The translations under genes and the position numbers were made by a program. Shown here one piece after another: positions 1-6,684 of a stretch of 36,324 nucleotides of DNA. The DNA is from Chloroflexota bacterium (GTDB lineage: Bacteria; Chloroflexota; Dehalococcoidia; DSTF01; RBG-16-68-14): assembly GCA_003228685.1 (NCBI GenBank), contig QIFC01000113.1, forward strand, positions 1 through 36,324, read 5' to 3'. Under the pieces are notes generated by a model, which was not told where the DNA came from, did not search any database, and was given only the letters and a program-made list of their open reading frames with translations. Numbering within the stretch: the stretch's first letter is position 1; every line of letters begins with the position of its first letter.

Positions 1-632
1 GGGTAGTCGGCCTCGCCGACCTCGTTGAACGCGCGCCACCAGGTGTCATGCACGAACGTGAGGACGTTGGTCTTCGCGCAGAGCGTCAGCTTCTTCTCGC
101 GGTCGCGCTTGCGGGTCAGCTCGAACGCGTAGCGGATGGCGCGCTCGGCGCCGAATCGGGTCGTCATGTGGACCTGGGTCGAGACCTCTTGCGGCATGCC
201 CTTGTACTGAATGCCGCCCATGCCGCTGTAGAGGCCCTCGGTGTTCTCGCGCACGACGACGAAGTCGATGTCCTCCGGGCCCTTGCCCGCGAGGGGCGTT
301 TCGACGCCGGGGTAGAGCTTGACGGGGCGGAGGTTGATGTACTGGTCCAGCTCGAAACGCAGCCGCAGCAGCAGCCCCTTCTCGAGGATGCCGGGCGCGA
401 CCTCCGGGTGGCCGACGGCGCCGAGGTAGATGGCATCGAAGCCACGCAGCTCGTCGACGACGCCATCCGGGAGCGGTATGCCCGTCTTCAGGTAGCGCTC
501 GCCGCCCAAGTCGTAGTGCTCGAGCGCGTACTCGACGCCCGTCTTGGCCGCCGCCGCCTTGAGGACTTTGAGACCCTCGGCGACGACCTCCGGGCCGATG
601 CCATCGCCTCCTATTACCGCAATCTTGTACAT
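1..632 (-). CDS. Isocitrate/isopropylmalate dehydrogenase-family protein (3' part outside the window)
   Basis: The minus-strand reading from ATG at 632 begins [20 protein letters not shown], the classic N-terminus of NAD(P)-dependent beta-decarboxylating dehydrogenases (isopropylmalate, isocitrate, tartrate or homoisocitrate type). About 210 codons are present and the gene runs off the window. Further family signatures are [12 protein letters not shown], the substrate-loop stretch [15 protein letters not shown], and CAKTNVLTF. The family oxidises and decarboxylates a 2-hydroxy acid using NAD(P) and a divalent metal. Loop residues alone do not let me decide between LeuB and tartrate/isocitrate types. 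Upstream lies a palindromic element at 720-762. No leu operon partner is visible here, so a leucine role is not shown. Confidence 0.9.
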   Translation of the reverse strand, partial: MYKIAVIGGDGIGPEVVAEGLKVLKAAAAKTGVEYALEHYDLGGERYLKTGIPLPDGVVDELRGFDAIYLGAVGHPEVAPGILEKGLLLRLRFELDQYINLRPVKLYPGVETPLAGKGPEDIDFVVVRENTEGLYSGMGGIQYKGMPQEVSTQVHMTTRFGAERAIRYAFELTRKRDREKKLTLCAKTNVLTFVHDTWWRAFNEVGEADY

Positions 633-719
633 GGCCGACTTCCCCCTGTATGAACCAATAGGCGACCATCGGATCGCCCGCAACCATTTTATGACAGCGA
701 GGGCATGGAGTCTAGCGGG

Positions 720-762
720 GCTGACCTACGGTCAGCTTGGCCGATGCTTTCGCATTGGCTGG
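720..762. repeat. Palindromic element (A + B hairpins)
   Basis: Hairpin A is GCTGACCTACGGTCAGC (720-736). After TTGG comes hairpin B, CCGATGC-TTTC-GCATTGG (741-758), followed by CTGG. It sits between the stop of the small membrane protein and the start of the dehydrogenase. It is the same architecture as the elements at 1340, 3372 and 6577, with a compensating G-T pair in B. Confidence 0.8.
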
Positions 763-776
763 GATAGGCTACCCGT

Positions 777-1148
777 TTAGCGGTACCCCTGGCCTGGAAG
801 CGGGAACTCTATGCTGTACCGGTCAAGATTTGCGCCCGTCAGAGCACCAAGCGTGAACAGCCCGAATACCCCGAAAATAATCGTGACGAGCGCGAGCGTT
901 GTGTAGGCGGGTGCTGCCGTCCAGTTCTTCAAGGCTACAGCCGCTGTAACACTGCCAAACATATGCACCGCAAAAGCTGTGTAGAACAGCCCATAAAGGA
1001 CGCCTGAACCTCTGTCGGCACCGCGATCATAAACGCTGTCCCCAATTGTAAAGTACACCCAGTAGATCAGGAATGCGAGCCCGATGAAAGCCGCAGCACT
1101 CCCTGCCCCAACTACTAGTACTGGAAGAACGCGAGTCATGATCGCCAC
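777..1148 (-). CDS. Small integral membrane protein, unknown function
   Basis: The product is 123 aa. Three hydrophobic segments are evident: about residues 8-32 (VLPVLVVGAGSAAAFIGLAF), 49-70 (SGVLYGLFYTAFAVHMFG) and 81-104 (TLALVTIIFGVFGLFTLGAL). A short loop with DSVYDRGADRGS lies between the first two. It is not recognised as a named family. Start ATG at 1148 has only a weak purine-rich upstream stretch; a second ATG lies three codons in. Both flanks are palindrome and remnant DNA, so it appears to be a single-gene unit. Its base composition is noticeably less GC-rich than the neighbours. Confidence 0.6.
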   Translation of the reverse strand: MAIMTRVLPVLVVGAGSAAAFIGLAFLIYWVYFTIGDSVYDRGADRGSGVLYGLFYTAFAVHMFGSVTAAVALKNWTAAPAYTTLALVTIIFGVFGLFTLGALTGANLDRYSIEFPLPGQGYR

Positions 1149-1263
1149 CTCTGCTCGGGACTGTACGACTATTCGCTCATGCTGTCAACGCTAGATACCT
1201 CGCAGAGCCTGTCCTGAGCGTAGCCGAAGGGCTTGGAATGACGGGCCAATGTTTCGCCTTCAG

Positions 1264-1338
1264 CTAGCTTGCCCTCTGCTGCTCCAGTCGCTGGATGTAC
1301 CAGGCCGGGAAGCCGTAGCGGTGCGCGGGTTCGACGAT
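1264..1338 (-). pseudogene. Displaced 3'-end remnant of the cyclotransferase-like gene (distal copy)
   Basis: The minus strand reads IVEPAHRYGFPAWYIQRLEQ followed by QRAS and TAG. The intact gene (1485-1916) ends IIEPAHRYGFPDWYIQRLEQ QRSAEA. Base differences between the copies are mostly at third codon positions, so the remnant diverged while it was still coding. It has no upstream coding sequence and cannot be a gene by itself. It is separated from the next remnant by the palindrome at 1340-1380. Confidence 0.75.
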
Positions 1339-1339
1339 G

Positions 1340-1380
1340 GCTGACCTGCGGTCAGCTTGGCAGATGCTTCGCATCTGCTG
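1340..1380. repeat. Palindromic element (A + B hairpins)
   Basis: Hairpin A is GCTGACCTGCGGTCAGC (1340-1356). After TTG comes hairpin B, GCAGATGCTTCGCATCTGC (1360-1378). This is the least degenerate simple copy in the window and serves as a reference for the family. Confidence 0.85.
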
Positions 1381-1420
1381 CTCTCTCCTGCTCCAGTCGC
1401 TGGATGTACCAGGCCGGAAA
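1378..1420 (-). pseudogene. Displaced 3'-end remnant of the cyclotransferase-like gene (proximal copy)
   Basis: The minus strand reads FPAWYIQRLEQERAADA and runs into the palindrome at 1340-1380, whose arm provides an in-frame TGA. It matches the C-terminus FPDWYIQRLEQQRSAEA of the intact gene just upstream on this strand. It is the second of two remnants in series downstream of the same gene, each followed by its own palindrome. The stretch 1149-1484 holds only these remnants, palindromes and a CCTGAGCGTAGCCGAAGGGCT dispersed motif (near 1212). Confidence 0.7.
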
Positions 1421-1422
1421 CG

Positions 1423-1496
1423 GCTGACCTGCAGTCAGCTTGGCAGAAGGCCTGACTTCGAGTCAGGGCTAAACCTCGATTCAGCTATGCTTCTGC
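1423..1496. repeat. Nested palindromic element (A + B with an inner hairpin)
   Basis: Hairpin A is GCTGACCTGCAGTCAGC (1423-1439). The arms of B, GCAGAAG (1443-1449) and CTTCTGC (1490-1496), enclose an inner hairpin CTGACTTCGAGTCAG (1452-1466) and a degenerate third A unit. The right arm of B is coding: it forms the last codons and the TAG stop (1485-1487) of the cyclotransferase-like gene. Confidence 0.8.
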
Positions 1497-1916
1497 ACTC
1501 CGCTGCTGCTCCAGGCGCTGGATGTACCAGTCTGGGAAGCCGTAGCGGTGGGCGGGTTCGATAATTCGATCGATGTAGTCGTTGTCGGGTGGCGCCTGCT
1601 CCATGCCCGGCGCGATGTAGCAGAGCGCGGGGCGGAGCGTGCCGTCGGTCGTGGTGACGACGACGGGATGGGGGAGGTACGTGCCGACCCAGTCCTGTCC
1701 ATAGAGACGCTCTACGTCGGCGTGGGTCGCCAAGGCCACTATCCCATAGACGGTATCGCCGTCCGAGCGCACGACGTTGGCGAGCGGCCTGATCTGGATG
1801 TCGTAGCCGTGGAGACGTGCCACCTCGTAACGCTCCGGGACGTAATCGACCTGCTCTAGCACGTCCATGTTGATGAACGAGCCGTAGAAGAACACCCAGA
1901 CCGCTGGACCAGTCAA
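1485..1916 (-). CDS. Gamma-glutamylcyclotransferase/AIG2-like protein
   Basis: The product is 143 aa. The N-terminus VWVFFYGSFIN carries the YGS motif that opens the GGCT/AIG2 fold. It is followed by RLHGYDIQIRPLANVV and VYGIVALATHADVERL, matching the family order (barrel strands, then V-x-G-x-V). The usual acidic catalytic residue in the segment after that is not obvious (ERLYGQDW), so enzyme activity is uncertain. I chose the TTG start at 1916: it overlaps the stop of the upstream thioesterase gene as TTGA and has GAGGAAG just upstream; a GTG start six codons inside is the alternative. The last codons lie in a palindrome arm, and two diverged copies of its 3' end follow downstream. Confidence 0.75.
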   Translation of the reverse strand: MTGPAVWVFFYGSFINMDVLEQVDYVPERYEVARLHGYDIQIRPLANVVRSDGDTVYGIVALATHADVERLYGQDWVGTYLPHPVVVTTTDGTLRPALCYIAPGMEQAPPDNDYIDRIIEPAHRYGFPDWYIQRLEQQRSAEA

Positions 1917-2389
1917 CCTTTGGCTTCCTCCGTGTAGATTCGCATGGTGGCGCTGCCGGTCGCGATCAGCTGGCCGTCCACAGCGGTGAGCGTGCCTTCG
2001 GCAAACGCGACCGACTTGCCGGCGTGGACGAGATTGCCTTCGGCATTGAGCATACCGGGCTCTGCCGCGCTGATGAAGCTGACTTTCATCTCCAGGGTGG
2101 CGCGCGGGCTCTGGTTCGGCCGGAGCGACGAGCGCACGGCGGCAGAGATGATCATGTCGAGCATAGCGGCGAGGATGCCGCCGGTGATAGCGCCCTTTGG
2201 GTTGCGAAACTCCTCCTTGGCAACGAATTCGGCGCGCACCAGGCCGGGCTCCTCGCTGATGATCTTCCAGCCGAGGAGATCGGCGACGCCGGATCCATCC
2301 CAAGTGCCGCCTGACCTGCGGTCAGCTTTGGAGATGGGCTGACCTTCGGTCAGCTCACGCATCTCCTGGTCTTCCCGACTCGGCGGCAT
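1913..2389 (-). CDS. PaaI-family hotdog thioesterase with palindrome-encoded N-terminus
   Basis: The product is 158 aa. The hotdog core includes NPKGAITGGILAAMLDMIIS, the family's central helix with its substrate-binding GG, then LEMKVSFISAAEPG and ATGSATMRIYTEEAKG. PaaI-type enzymes hydrolyse acyl-CoA thioesters. The start ATG (2389) overlaps the TGA of a duplicated MaoC 3' end as TGATG, implying translational coupling; a GTG lies one codon upstream. Residues about 12-26 (ELTEGQPISKADRRS) are translated from the nested palindrome at 2311-2366 and are not part of the normal fold, which begins near GTWDGSG. The gene overlaps the downstream cyclotransferase-like gene by 4 bases. Confidence 0.85.
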   Translation of the reverse strand: MPPSREDQEMRELTEGQPISKADRRSGGTWDGSGVADLLGWKIISEEPGLVRAEFVAKEEFRNPKGAITGGILAAMLDMIISAAVRSSLRPNQSPRATLEMKVSFISAAEPGMLNAEGNLVHAGKSVAFAEGTLTAVDGQLIATGSATMRIYTEEAKG

Positions 2390-2530
2390 CACACCACGGC
2401 GCTGGCGGTGCCGACGACGGCTGACCTGCGGTCAGCTTTGGAGATGGGCTGACCTTCGGTCAGCTCACGCATCTCCTGGTCTTCCTGGTTCGGCGGCATT
2501 AGACAACCGCGCTAGCGTTACCGACGATCA
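2311..2530. repeat. Two tandem 110-bp copies of the MaoC/PaaI junction, each with a nested palindrome
   Basis: Copies span 2311-2420 and 2421-2530. Each holds hairpin A (CTGACCTGCGGTCAG), arms GGAGATG/CATCTCC around inner hairpin GCTGACCTTCGGTCAGC, the first PaaI codons and the last MaoC codons. Palindrome and PaaI parts are nearly identical between copies. The MaoC ends differ mostly synonymously: IVGNASAVV stop in the intact gene against VVGTASAVV stop in the copy. The inner copy makes a 36-codon ORF (2389-2499) that starts MPPNQEDQEMRE and ends with the duplicated MaoC tail. Confidence 0.85.
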
Positions 2531-3371
2531 CCTTGGTGCCGTCGGCCTTTTCGGCCCAGATCTCGCAGTGGGCGCGCCTGCCAGAGGCCTCCGGCGTGAA
2601 CTCGCGGACGACGCCCTTGCAGGTGACGCCGCCGTCTTCGCCCCAGAGGACGTTGACGAGGTTCACGGTCATGCGGCCTCCGCTATACCAGCCCTCGCCG
2701 AAGCGCTTGGTCATCAGCTCCGAGAGGAAGCAGACCGGCATCATGCCCTGCACCACGATGTCCGGGAAGCCCATCTTCTTCGCTGCGTCCAAGTCGTTGT
2801 GGTAGTTCGTGCCGAAGGAGAACGTCTTGCACATCTCCAGCGTCACGGTCTTCTCCAGCGGCGCGAGCGTCTCCTCGACATCGCCTTCGCCGATCTCGAA
2901 TCGGCGCGTCGACGACTTCTCGCGCTGCTTGTCGACCACAGTGCCCTCGTTCGACTCGTCGAGGAGGAAGCTCTGATGTGTGCGGCCGCGGTTGAGCAGC
3001 CGACCGCCTTCGCCAAAGGTCTGCACCTCGTTGACGACGTAGTCGCGGCCACGCTTGATGTAGCGGTCGATGATCGTCGAGTGGGTGCGGACGGTCTCGC
3101 CGGCCATGATCGGCGCGAAGAGGTCCCACTCCTGGCGCGCGTGGAGGTTCCCGAAGATGTTCTTCAGGTACCAGCCGCCGTGGCGGTAGACCTCAGAGTG
3201 CAGAAGCAGGGCCGGCGCTGTGGGGCCGTCGAACGGCGAGGGGCCGGTGTACCAGGGGTTATGGTCATCGGTGCCGGCCATGAATTCGGCGACGAGTTCG
3301 GGCGTGATCTCCAACCCGCGCTCGCCGATGTCCTGGCCAACGAGTATGTCACCTTCGGCTGTCGTAACCAT
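2499..3371 (-). CDS. MaoC-like / FAS1-like double-hotdog dehydratase
   Basis: The product is about 290 aa, the usual length of a double-hotdog MaoC-type hydratase. The first hotdog has ITPELVAEFMAGTDDHNPWY (N-terminal MaoC dehydratase type) and LFAPIMAGETVRTHSTI. The second has FSFGTNYHNDLDAAKKMGFP and DIVVQGMMPVCFLSELM. The family hydrates or dehydrates enoyl-/3-hydroxyacyl-CoA thioesters. I chose ATG at 3371 (MVTTAEGD) because GGAG seven bases upstream, in the loop of palindrome GCTGATCTCCGATCAGC (3373-3389), gives a Shine-Dalgarno site. A longer frame from 3419 would only add palindrome-encoded residues (AVQPICQADRRSA). It is first in an overlapping operon with PaaI and the cyclotransferase-like gene. 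Confidence 0.85.
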   Translation of the reverse strand: MVTTAEGDILVGQDIGERGLEITPELVAEFMAGTDDHNPWYTGPSPFDGPTAPALLLHSEVYRHGGWYLKNIFGNLHARQEWDLFAPIMAGETVRTHSTIIDRYIKRGRDYVVNEVQTFGEGGRLLNRGRTHQSFLLDESNEGTVVDKQREKSSTRRFEIGEGDVEETLAPLEKTVTLEMCKTFSFGTNYHNDLDAAKKMGFPDIVVQGMMPVCFLSELMTKRFGEGWYSGGRMTVNLVNVLWGEDGGVTCKGVVREFTPEASGRRAHCEIWAEKADGTKVIVGNASAVV

Positions 3372-3428
3372 GGCTGATCTCCGATCAGCTTGGCAGATGG
3401 GCTGAACTGCGGTCAGCATCGCATCTGC
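3372..3428. repeat. Nested palindrome carrying the MaoC ribosome-binding site
   Basis: Hairpin A is GGCTGATCTCCGATCAGC (3372-3389); its arm ends directly at the MaoC ATG and its loop reads GGAG on the minus strand. B arms GCAGATG (3393-3399) and CATCTGC (3422-3428) enclose inner hairpin GCTGAACTGCGGTCAGC (3401-3417). Confidence 0.85.
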
Positions 3429-3775
3429 TGGCTTGCTGATGTGTCGTGCGGGACGATCGTAGCACAGTAAGCGAATTCGAAGGGGTCTGCTCCCGGCAAT
3501 ACAGACGTTGGCGGTGAAGGGCTAGATTCCTCGCGTTGCTCGGAATGACGGCCAACCTTCGATGGGCTGTGCGTCCTTCGACAGGGCTCAGGGCTGAACC
3601 TCCGGTTCAGCTTGAAGAAACTTCGTTTCTTCGGCTATGTTTCGGCGCGATCGACCTTGAAGCTACGGGTCAGCTTTGCATCTGCGGCCTCTCGTAGCAC
3701 GAAGGTTAGCGGTGAAGAGCTAGATTCCTCCCTTTGCTCGGAATGACAGAAGACACGTCCAGCATGGAATCGCCG
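3429..3775. other. Gene-free region with dispersed repeats
   Basis: No coding frame is convincing here. It holds two 39-bp direct repeats (3511-3549 and 3709-3747), a hairpin A GCTGAACCTCCGGTTCAGC (3593-3611), a hairpin B GAAGAAACTTCGTTTCTTC (3614-3632), and a TCCTTCGACAGGGCTCAGG motif (about 3573-3592). Confidence 0.7.
3511..3747. repeat. Pair of 39-bp direct repeats (GATTCCTC...GCTCGGAATGAC type)
   Basis: Copies at 3511-3549 and 3709-3747 share GCGGTGAAG, CTAGATTCCTC and TTGCTCGGAATGAC and differ at four positions. The core is an inverted repeat (ATTCC...GGAAT). Its end (GGAATGACGGGCCAA) also appears near 1236. From general knowledge, ATTCC-GAG-rich repeats of this kind are common in Dehalococcoidia and some other genomes. 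Confidence 0.75.
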
Positions 3776-3835
3776 CTACTCCTTTGGTGGCGGCTCATCG
3801 TCGTCCGAGTCGTCGAACGGCGAGAGGAAGAGGTT
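3776..3835 (-). pseudogene. Displaced 3'-end remnant of the YihY gene
   Basis: The minus strand reads NLFLSPFDDSDDDEPPPKE then TAG. The YihY frame ends NLFLSPFDDDDDG then TAG at 3965. Differences in the shared part are largely synonymous, and the remnant uses the GC-rich codons typical of the region while the current gene end does not. Palindromes (3837-3969) lie between the two ends. Confidence 0.8.
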
Positions 3836-3836
3836 G

Positions 3837-3969
3837 GCTGATCTTCGGTCAGCTATGCAGACGGGCTGAACCGCGGTTCGCTACGCATCTGCTGGTGGAG
3901 ATGTTTCGACCGGCGGTTCGCTGAGGCCGCTAATGCGAAGCATTAGCCAAGCTAGCCCGAAGGGCTAGC
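3837..3969. repeat. Compound palindromic element, two copies in opposite orientation
   Basis: In order: hairpin A GCTGATCTTCGGTCAGC (3837-3853); imperfect B arms GCAGACG/GCATCTGC (3857-3892) around GCTGAACCGCGGTTCGC; then, reversed, hairpin B GCTAATGCGAAGCATTAGC (3929-3947), linker CAA, and hairpin A GCTAGCCCGAAGGGCTAGC (3951-3969). The TAG in the last hairpin is the present stop codon of the YihY frame. Confidence 0.8.
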
Positions 3970-5063
3970 CGTCGTCATCGTCATCGAAAGGACTCAAGAA
4001 GAGGTTGCGGACGGCGGTGCGGACGGTCTCCGTTAGCGGGCGCGAAGGACCGCTCTCGAGATCGTCGTAGTCGCCGCGCATGACGCGCGGATACTCGGCG
4101 GCCAGCTCCGCGCCGACTAGCAGGATGTTGGACGTGAGATAGATCCAGAGCAGGAAGAGCAGCAGGATACCTAGCGCTCCGTAGGCGCCCGCGTAGTTGT
4201 TGAAGTTGGCGACGTAGAGCGCGAAGAGGTTCTTCAGCAGCTCGAACAGCACGGTCGCCAGCGCCGCGCCGGGCCAGATGTCGCGAGATGAGCACGAAGA
4301 CGACGAACGTGAAGATGGCGGGCAGGAAGAGGGGCAGCACGGCCCAGAACAGGCCGCCGCTGCCCGACAGCGGCCCGAGCGCGTCGTCGCTGAGCGCTTG
4401 CAGGGTGCGCAACGCGGCCGTCCCGGCCACGGACGCGCCGAGGAGCACGCCCAGGCCCATCACGAGGCTGAGGTCGACGAGCTTCTGCTGCACCACAGGA
4501 CGGTGGACCTCGATATCCCAGGCGATGTTGAGCGACTTGCGCACGGCGCCGAACATGGCCGCGGCAGCCCAGGCCATGCCCGCCAGGCTGACGATCGCGA
4601 GCGCTCCGCTGACATCGGCGACGCCGTCTAATGTCTCGGTCACGAGGTTGTCCGCGCGGACGCTCAGTTCGTCCGGCCCCAACGCTCTGCCGGCGAGCGT
4701 GATCGTCCGCCCCGCGTCTAGTTCCGCCGCGAATTCTTCGAACTCCACGTCGCTCAGGCCGTCGATCGCGAGCTGCACTTCCTCGACGGCCGGCTGCCCA
4801 TACGCCTGCGCGATCGCCTCCTCGTCGGGCGTCAGCAGAGGCACGCCCTCTTCCACGCTCATGAAGTCGACGATCTCCTCCGCGAGGTCCTGCTGCAGAT
4901 CGTCATCGCGCACGATCAGGCCGAAGATGGAGACCGTGAAGATCGTCAGCGGGATGATAGAGAAGAGGAAGTAGTAGGAGATGGCGGCCGCCATATGGGA
5001 GCAGTTGTCGTCGCCGTACTCCTGCGCGGTGCGCTTAACCAGCAGCCAAAGCATTGCTAACAC
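3965..5063 (-). pseudogene. YihY/BrkB-family membrane protein, frameshifted
   Basis: The first part (5063 to about 4283) encodes the family N-terminus (CSHMAAAISYYFLFSIIPLT, then AMFGAVRKSLNIAWDIE) and several membrane helices up to TFVVFVLIS. The family C-terminal half (RDIWPGAALATVLFELLKN, YGALGILLLFLLWIYL, GAELAAEYPRVMRG) continues in another frame from about 4288 to 3965. The usual Y-x-x-VP-N-x-x-V-x-W stretch between them is absent, so a short deletion that breaks the frame fits best. Either the gene is inactive or the sequence is wrong here. An unusually long acidic extracytoplasmic-type insert lies near residues 55-135. The start is GTG at 5063, with GGAGG seven bases upstream in a palindrome loop. 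Confidence 0.8.
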
Positions 5064-5064
5064 G

Positions 5065-5329
5065 GCTGAACCTCCGGTTCAGGGCTAGCTCTCTGAGCTA
5101 GCTTGGCAGGAGCTTCGCTTCTGCTCTGCCCGAAAAATGTAGGCTAGCGGCTGAACCCTCGGGTCAAGGCTAGCGCTTCGCATTAGCTGGCCCAACTGGA
5201 GTCAGGTGCACTGATGCGCCTGCTGGAGGGCTGAAGGCCTCCCCTGCATGGCTGCTTCAGTCAGCTTACGCATCCTTCGACAAGGCTCACGGCTGACCTT
5301 CGATCAGCTTGGAGAAGCCACGCTTCTCC
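5065..5329. repeat. Cluster of palindromic elements upstream of YihY
   Basis: From 5065: CTGAACCTCCGGTTCAG (5066-5082; loop GGAGG on the minus strand), GCTAGCTCTCTGAGCTAGC (5084-5102), linker TTG, and GCAGGAGCTTCGCTTCTGC (5106-5124). Then a degenerate set: GCTGAACCCTCGGGTCAAG and GCTAGCGCTTCGCATTAGC (about 5149-5187). The stretch 5190-5274 is only loosely palindromic. A CCTTCGACAAGGCTCA motif follows (5274-5289), and then GCTGACCTTCGATCAGC (5292-5308) and GGAGAAGCCACGCTTCTCC (5311-5329). The last pair is translated as the glycosyltransferase C-terminus. Confidence 0.8.
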
Positions 5330-6667
5330 TGGCTGGTATATCTACGAGGGCGAGCGTTAGCAATCAGGTTAGCGAGCGCCCAGCCCGCCAGGAGGCAGAA
5401 GACCGGCATGAGCGGGAAGTGGAAGCGCGGGTCTCCCCAAAATACGAGGTAGCCCAGCGTCACGATGCCGATCGTGAGCGCGGGCAGAAGCGGCTTGCTC
5501 CCGCCCTGGCGCGCCCAGCGGACCATCGCTAGGCCGGCGAGCGCTAGGACCACGTAGTAGATGCCGTCGGCCAGGTGACCGAGGACCACGCGGAGCCTAT
5601 CGGGCAGGAAGACTACCTGGCCATCCGCTTCCATGAGCGTCAGGCCGCTCCTATCTCCCTGATAGAGCCAGCGGACCTTCGCTCCGGCCAGCTTCACCTC
5701 CTCCACGGGATTCCGCACCAGGAAGCTCAGCCCTTCACGGATTCCCCGCTGATGAGCGTCCGCTTCGCCCCATAAGCGGGTCGATCGAGTCGAAGGCGCC
5801 CGTCGCACCTTCATGGTGTCCGCGCCAGAAGTTCGTCCCGGTGCTACTGCTGAGAACGATGAAGCCGTCGAGCTGAACCGTGTTGCGAACGGCCCACGGC
5901 ACGATCAGCAACACCACCACCAACGCCGTGGCGCCGACGAGACGAACGGACGCCAGCCAACTCCGGAGTGACCAACCCCAGTACAGGGCCGCCACGAGGA
6001 TCAACGAGAGGCCGGTCTCCCGCACATAGGCTGACGCGGCGATCATGAGGCCGGTCGCGGCCGCCCACGCGAGCCGTTCTCGCGCGGGGCGGTTCGGCAG
6101 CGCCGCGATCGCAATCAGCGTCAAGACGAAGAGGAGCGTGAAGAGCACCTCCGATCAGAGGATGCCCGCGAAGAAGATCTGTCCCGGCATGACCGCCAGG
6201 AGGAGCGCCGCAAGCAACGCCGCGGCGCGATCGAAGAGCTGGCGTCCGAGCACGTACACGGCGCCGACGGTGAGAGCGCCGAGCACCGCCTGGGCGATCC
6301 TCGCGCCTTCCACGCTGACGCCGATCAGGCTGTAGATGCCCGCAAGGAACGTCGGATAGCCGGGAGGCCAAGCCGCGGTCGGCAGGCCCGTGAACGGGTT
6401 CACGTAGTGGAGGTTGTCGCCGATGCCGATCGCCATGAGGTGATACGACATCGAGTCGTCGAACCGCCCGTCTGTCGGGTCGGCTTTGGAGTAGAGCGCC
6501 CACGCCAGCCGCAGGCCGAACGCTAGAAGCACGATCGCTATCGCCAGCCAGAGGTCAGGCCGGTGCAGCCACGACGGCTGAACCTGCGGTTCAGCTTCCA
6601 GATGCTTCGCATCTGCTCGGCTTGTAGCTAGCTGATCGGCCCGTCCCAACTGACGTTCAGTCAGCAT
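5287..6667 (-). pseudogene. Family-39-type (ArnT/PMT-like) glycosyltransferase, disrupted
   Basis: Three reading pieces belong to one membrane glycosyltransferase. Piece 1 (6667-6158) has the first helix and DDSMSYHLMA, HYVNPFTGLPTAAWPPGYPT, as in PMT/ArnT proteins. An in-frame TGA at 6155-6157 interrupts GIL-stop-SEVLF, and the same frame resumes (LFTLLFVLTLIAIA). Near 5760-5775 the frame shifts from DSIDPLMG to WGEADAHQRG, and piece 3 runs to 5287 (WGDPRFHFPLMPVFCLLAGW). The N-terminal stretch before PSWLHRPDLW (LTERQLGRADQL..., ADAKHLEAEPQVQ) and the C-terminal GFSKLIEGQP are translated palindromes. Family enzymes move sugars from polyprenyl-phosphate carriers at the membrane. Pseudogene or sequencing errors remain alternatives. 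Confidence 0.75.
6577..6664. repeat. Palindromic elements at the glycosyltransferase N-terminus
   Basis: Hairpin A is GCTGAACCTGCGGTTCAGC (6577-6595). After TTC comes B, CAGATGCTTCGCATCTG (6599-6615). Further on is CTGACGTTCAGTCAG (6650-6664). All lie inside the open frame of the glycosyltransferase and encode its non-conserved first 30 or so residues. Confidence 0.8.
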
Positions 6668-6684
6668 TCGCGTTAGCTGGACCG

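Noticed and set aside
48..653. 201-residue plus-strand ORF over the first gene, and other long ORFs opposite dnaE, moxR, the CoA-transferase and dnaK
   Set aside because: They are antisense shadows of high-GC genes: Arg/Ala/Val-rich with no motifs, while the other strand carries complete, recognised proteins.
3393..3419. Longer MaoC start at 3419
   Set aside because: The additional 16 residues are translated palindrome, and the loop GGAG gives ATG 3371 a proper ribosome-binding site.
1423..3969. Palindromes at gene 3' ends as integron attC sites
   Set aside because: No GTTRRRY/RYYYAAC core sites, no integrase, and the elements also lie at 5' ends and inside genes.
6155..6157. In-frame TGA in the glycosyltransferase as a recoded sense codon
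   Set aside because: TGA is a normal stop for several intact genes here (for example the PaaI-family and transposase genes), and the same gene also has a frameshift.
720..6664. Palindromes as a CRISPR array
   Set aside because: Spacing is irregular, units are self-complementary and vary, there are no unique spacers of constant length, and no cas genes.
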